From assembly GCF_009711975.1 (NCBI RefSeq), contig NZ_VIKW01000001.1, positions 42,546 through 106,545 of the forward strand: a DNA stretch of 64,000 bases, given 5' to 3'. This DNA comes from Anabaena sp. UHCC 0204. Lineage in GTDB: Bacteria; Cyanobacteriota; Cyanobacteriia; Cyanobacteriales; Nostocaceae. Positions 61,284 to 64,000 of this stretch are shown here, one piece after another; position 1 is the first letter of the stretch, and each line of letters begins with the position of its first letter. A program made the position numbers and the translations under genes. The notes under the pieces are model-generated. The model saw nothing but the letters and a program-made list of their open reading frames with translations, ran no database searches and was not told the DNA's origin.

Positions 61284-61615
61284 AAAAAATCATAACACTG
61301 ATATTCTGCACATTTTGCTTGTGGACAATCAATTTTACCTTACCTGCTAACGCCTTAGCTACCGCCAATGGAACAGAAATTTTTAGCCTCCATTGTGCTG
61401 GTTGTCATATCAATGGAGGAAACATCATTAGACGTGGTAAAAACTTAAAAAAGAATGCACTCAAAAAATATGGCATGGATTCTTTAGAAGCGATCGCAAA
61501 TATCGTCACTAATGGTAAAAATAATATGTCAGCCTATAAAGATCGTTTAACAACAGAGGAAATTCAAACCGTTGCAGCTTATGTTTTGGAACAAGCAGAA
61601 AAAGATTGGAAATAA
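61280..61615 (+). CDS. cytochrome c6-like (c6C-type) haem protein
   Basis: A signal peptide (ITLIFCTFCLWTINFTLPAN, cleavage near ALA) precedes a mature domain of about 85 residues with CAGCH (39-43) and the axial Met83 in NNMSAYKDRL. HINGGNIIRRGKNLKKNALK is closer to c6C than to PetJ. It would carry electrons in the thylakoid lumen or periplasm. The last residues AYVLEQAEKDWK match the family end. Confidence 0.85.
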   Translation: MKKIITLIFCTFCLWTINFTLPANALATANGTEIFSLHCAGCHINGGNIIRRGKNLKKNALKKYGMDSLEAIANIVTNGKNNMSAYKDRLTTEEIQTVAAYVLEQAEKDWK

Positions 61616-61631
61616 CAATACACGAAAATAT

Positions 61632-62651
61632 ATGACTTTACCTGAAGAAAGCTATTTACAATTTACCCCTGATTTAAAAATTTGCCGCATTTTAAATGGA
61701 ATGTGGCAAGTGTCTGGGGGACATGGACGCATTAATCCCCAAACTGCTATTGAGTCTATGTTTCAATATGTTGATGCTGGTTTTACGACTTGGGATTTAG
61801 CAGATCATTATGGACCAGCAGAAGATTTCATTGGTGAGTTTCGTCGTCAATTCATAGCGACTCGTGGAGAAGAAGCTGCAAATAATATTCAAGCTTTTAC
61901 AAAATGGGTTCCTCGTCCTGGAAAGATGACAAAAAAACTGGTCGAGGAAAATATTGATATTTCTTTGAAAAGAATGGATGTTAAATCATTGGATTTAATG
62001 CAGTTCCATTGGTGGGAATATGGAGATTCTAGTTATTTAGATGCTCTCAAATATATGGCAGAATTGCAAACTGAGGGCAAAATTAAACATTTAGCATTAA
62101 CTAATTTTGATACTGAACATTTGCAAATTATCACCGAAGCAGGAATCAAAATAGTATCTAATCAAGTACAGTTTTCTCTAATTGACAGAAGACCACAAGT
62201 AAATATGGTGAAATTTTGTCAAGAGAATAACATTAAAATATTTGCCTACGGTAGTGTTTGTGGTGGTTTGTTATCAGAAAAATTTTTGGATAAACCAGAA
62301 CCAAAAAGCTCAGAAATCAACACCACAAGCTTGAGAAAATATAAACAAATGATTGTTAACTGGGGTAATTGGCAATTATTTCAAGAGTTACTAGCTACCC
62401 TAAAACAAATAGCAGATAAACATCAAGTGAGTATTGCCAATGTGGCTGTAAATTACATTTTAAATCAGCCAGCAGTAGGTGGTGTAATTGTGGGTGTAAG
62501 GTTGGGAATTGCGGAACATTTAGAAGATAATGCTAAGGTCTTTAGTTTCAATTTAGATGCTGAAGATATAGGAAAAATAGATGCTGTTTCTCAGCAGTCA
62601 CGGGATTTATATAAATTAATTGGTGATTGTGGAGATGAGTATCGGCGTTAA
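61632..62651 (+). CDS. aldo/keto reductase
   Basis: The catalytic tetrad is visible: Asp and Tyr in TWDLADHYGPAEDFIG, Lys in FTKWVPRPGKM and His in LMQFHWWEYG. This TIM-barrel NADPH-dependent enzyme is about 339 residues long. I chose ATG 61632 (MTLPEESYLQFTPDLKICRI); a longer frame overlaps the cytochrome gene in another reading frame. The substrate is unknown. It lies 16 bp after the cytochrome stop. Confidence 0.88.
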   Translation: MTLPEESYLQFTPDLKICRILNGMWQVSGGHGRINPQTAIESMFQYVDAGFTTWDLADHYGPAEDFIGEFRRQFIATRGEEAANNIQAFTKWVPRPGKMTKKLVEENIDISLKRMDVKSLDLMQFHWWEYGDSSYLDALKYMAELQTEGKIKHLALTNFDTEHLQIITEAGIKIVSNQVQFSLIDRRPQVNMVKFCQENNIKIFAYGSVCGGLLSEKFLDKPEPKSSEINTTSLRKYKQMIVNWGNWQLFQELLATLKQIADKHQVSIANVAVNYILNQPAVGGVIVGVRLGIAEHLEDNAKVFSFNLDAEDIGKIDAVSQQSRDLYKLIGDCGDEYRR

Positions 62652-62982
62652 TTAAACAATAAGATTCCCGACTTCTTTTTTGAGATTATTAATAAATAAA
62701 TTAGATCAGAAGTCGGGTATGTGCGGGTGTTAAATCCCACATAAAAAAATTTGTAAACAACCTCTTAGAGTATTCCAAGTAAAAAAATGCCCAATTGTCA
62801 TTGCGTTCGCGGAGCGTGGCGTTAGCCATATGGAGCGGAGCGGAATGAAGCAATCTCTGGTTTTGGATCATTTATTGTTTGGAACACTCTTAGCAAGTTG
62901 TAGTTTTTCGGTATTCATGACGCTCTAACACGGGCAATTATCGGCATTTTGAATTTTATATCTCGATTTAAGGATTAGGCTT
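62652..62982. repeat. 331-bp intergenic region with two repeat elements
   Basis: A long-loop inverted repeat CCCGACTTCT (62667-62676) and AGAAGTCGGG (62708-62717) lies near the left end. A dispersed element with GCGTTCGCGGAGCGTGGCGT and TAGCCATATGGAGCGG lies at about 62803-62847; its core is shared with 21323-21362. No gene was found. Confidence 0.65.
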
Positions 62983-63909
62983 TTGATAGGCATAAAAAGC
63001 ATCAATATACATAATTTATCTATCTGGGTAGAACAAGCAAAAACCCAATCATCTCAAGGGAAAGTTATTGAACGCATTCCTCCATTAGCTATAGTTGATC
63101 CTAGCTTATTTGCTGTTCACATAAGTTGTGAATCAGGAGAAAATTACAGTTTAGGAGATACAGATTGTGTGTTTCCATTCATGAGTGTGATTAAGCCATT
63201 TTCTTTACTATATTTATTGGAACAATTCGGAGCAAAACAGGTTTTACAATGGGTTGGGGTTAAACCTTCGGATACGCCTTTTAATTCTTTGACGCAATTA
63301 ATAGCAGATAATGGATATCCACGCAATTCTATGATTAATAGTGGTGCTATTACTCTCGCTGATAAGTTACCAGGTAAGGATGGAAATGAATGTACACAAT
63401 TTTTCTGTACATGGTTAAATGAATTAGCAGGTACTCAATTATATATAGATGTAGATATTCTCGCTTCACTTCGAGCTAATCGTTCTCAGATAAATATAGA
63501 TATTACTAACTATCTCTACGAAACCGGGAATTTAAAGAATAGTGAATTAGCTCTTGACATTTATGAACAAATATGTTGTATCTCTGGGCGAGTGGCAGAT
63601 TTAGCGAAGTTAGGAAAAGTATTAGCTTGTCAAAGCGAGATAATAAATCATCAACACCGTCACATTGTGAATGCAGTGATGTTAACTTGCGGTTTATATG
63701 AAGCTTCGCCAGAATATGCTGTCAAAATTGGTTTACCTATGAAATCAGGTATTGGTGGTGGACTAATAGCAATAGTACCAAATCAGGGAGCGATGCCTTC
63801 GGCGATCGCCAGCTACAGTCCTGCGTTAGATTCCGTAGGTAATCCTGTAGCTGGTTTAGCACTAATGGAAATGTTGTCTCAAAATTTACAACTGAGTATT
63901 TTTTGCTGA
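62983..63909 (+). CDS. glsA: glutaminase A
   Basis: This serine-dependent beta-lactamase-fold glutaminase converts glutamine to glutamate and ammonia. The 308-residue protein has SxxK (SVIK) in FPFMSVIKPFSLLYLLEQFG, then YPRNSMINSGAITLADKLPG, ILASLRANRSQ, LYEASPEYAVKIGLPMKSGI and GGGLIAIVPNQ, in family order. There is no in-frame ATG near the start; TTG 62983 has AAGGA about 9 nt upstream. The frame is open only to 62953. Confidence 0.9.
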   Translation: MIGIKSINIHNLSIWVEQAKTQSSQGKVIERIPPLAIVDPSLFAVHISCESGENYSLGDTDCVFPFMSVIKPFSLLYLLEQFGAKQVLQWVGVKPSDTPFNSLTQLIADNGYPRNSMINSGAITLADKLPGKDGNECTQFFCTWLNELAGTQLYIDVDILASLRANRSQINIDITNYLYETGNLKNSELALDIYEQICCISGRVADLAKLGKVLACQSEIINHQHRHIVNAVMLTCGLYEASPEYAVKIGLPMKSGIGGGLIAIVPNQGAMPSAIASYSPALDSVGNPVAGLALMEMLSQNLQLSIFC

Positions 63910-64000
63910 TTACTCTTGAATTTTTTGTGCTTTAGGATTTTCCATTGTTTGGGTATCTGGTGCTGGTGTAACTTCAGTAAATTTAACTTCAGGAATTGGT
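63910..64000 (-). CDS. 3' end of an unidentified minus-strand gene
   Basis: Read leftward from the right edge, 29 codons PIPEVKFTEVTPAPDTQTME then NPKAQKIQE end in TAA at 63910-63912. The Pro/Thr/Glu-rich stretch looks like a flexible C-terminal tail. The body lies outside the window, so no function can be assigned. Confidence 0.5.
   Translation of the reverse strand, partial: PIPEVKFTEVTPAPDTQTMENPKAQKIQE

Overview
The window is chromosomal DNA from a filamentous, probably heterocyst-forming cyanobacterium of the Nostocales. It is AT-rich and studded with the HIP1 octamer GCGATCGC (for example 37-44). Lineage markers are a DevB-DevC-DevA exporter, a Mo-nitro_C domain protein, a DUF3531 protein, a Psb35-like protein, a c6-type cytochrome, GH100 alkaline/neutral invertases, and families of short tandem and palindromic repeats typical of this order. 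I saw no tRNA, rRNA, CRISPR array or intact insertion sequence.

Layout. 0-3.4 kb: DevBCA exporter. 3.4-11.3 kb: mixed housekeeping genes, including a HAD phosphatase, Mo-nitro_C protein, NUDIX, DUF3531, an ECF-type ATPase, rsmG and ribF. 11.5-15.1 kb: a MoxR ATPase followed by a small protein and a NACHT NTPase that share a Q-x-G-R-D motif. 15.1-18.9 kb: a di-haem cytochrome and secA. 18.9-21.9 kb: an accessory patch with three antitoxin genes and no toxin, a DUF4238 protein and a small phosphatase-like protein. 21.9-33.9 kb: an ABC exporter, RNase HI, small enzymes, an M41-like peptidase, a diguanylate cyclase and alaS. 33.9-38.2 kb: a defence-like island with a translationally coupled hsdS-hsdM-hicB cluster lacking hsdR, then a RelE-like protein, a DUF4263/Shedu-like nuclease and the stump of an AAA ATPase. 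38.2-46.4 kb: a TPR protein, an odd PstB paralogue, NUDIX, folK, a class A PBP, a Psb35-like gene, a TerB-like protein and rsmB. 46.4-51.1 kb: a MITE-like element, an unknown gene, a kinase pseudogene and two tandem GH100 invertase paralogues. 51.5-55.8 kb: a CHAT-TPR protease and a WD40-J-domain protein. 56.1-64 kb: tex, ferredoxin, small membrane proteins, a c6-like cytochrome, an aldo/keto reductase, glutaminase and the 3' end of a further gene.

How the parts fit. Most of the window is housekeeping, punctuated by small conflict or defence modules: NACHT, toxin-antitoxin remnants, partial type I RM, Shedu-like and CHAT. Several look partly decayed. The points I would check first are: the small partner plus NACHT pair with its in-frame 12-bp repeat in the membrane domain; the hsdS-hsdM-hicB cluster and the neighbouring RelE-like/Shedu-like pair; the invertase paralogue with Tyr in place of catalytic Asp188; the PstB paralogue with altered Q-loop and signature; and the CHAT/WD40-J operon. 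All family assignments come from reading sequence motifs without database searches.
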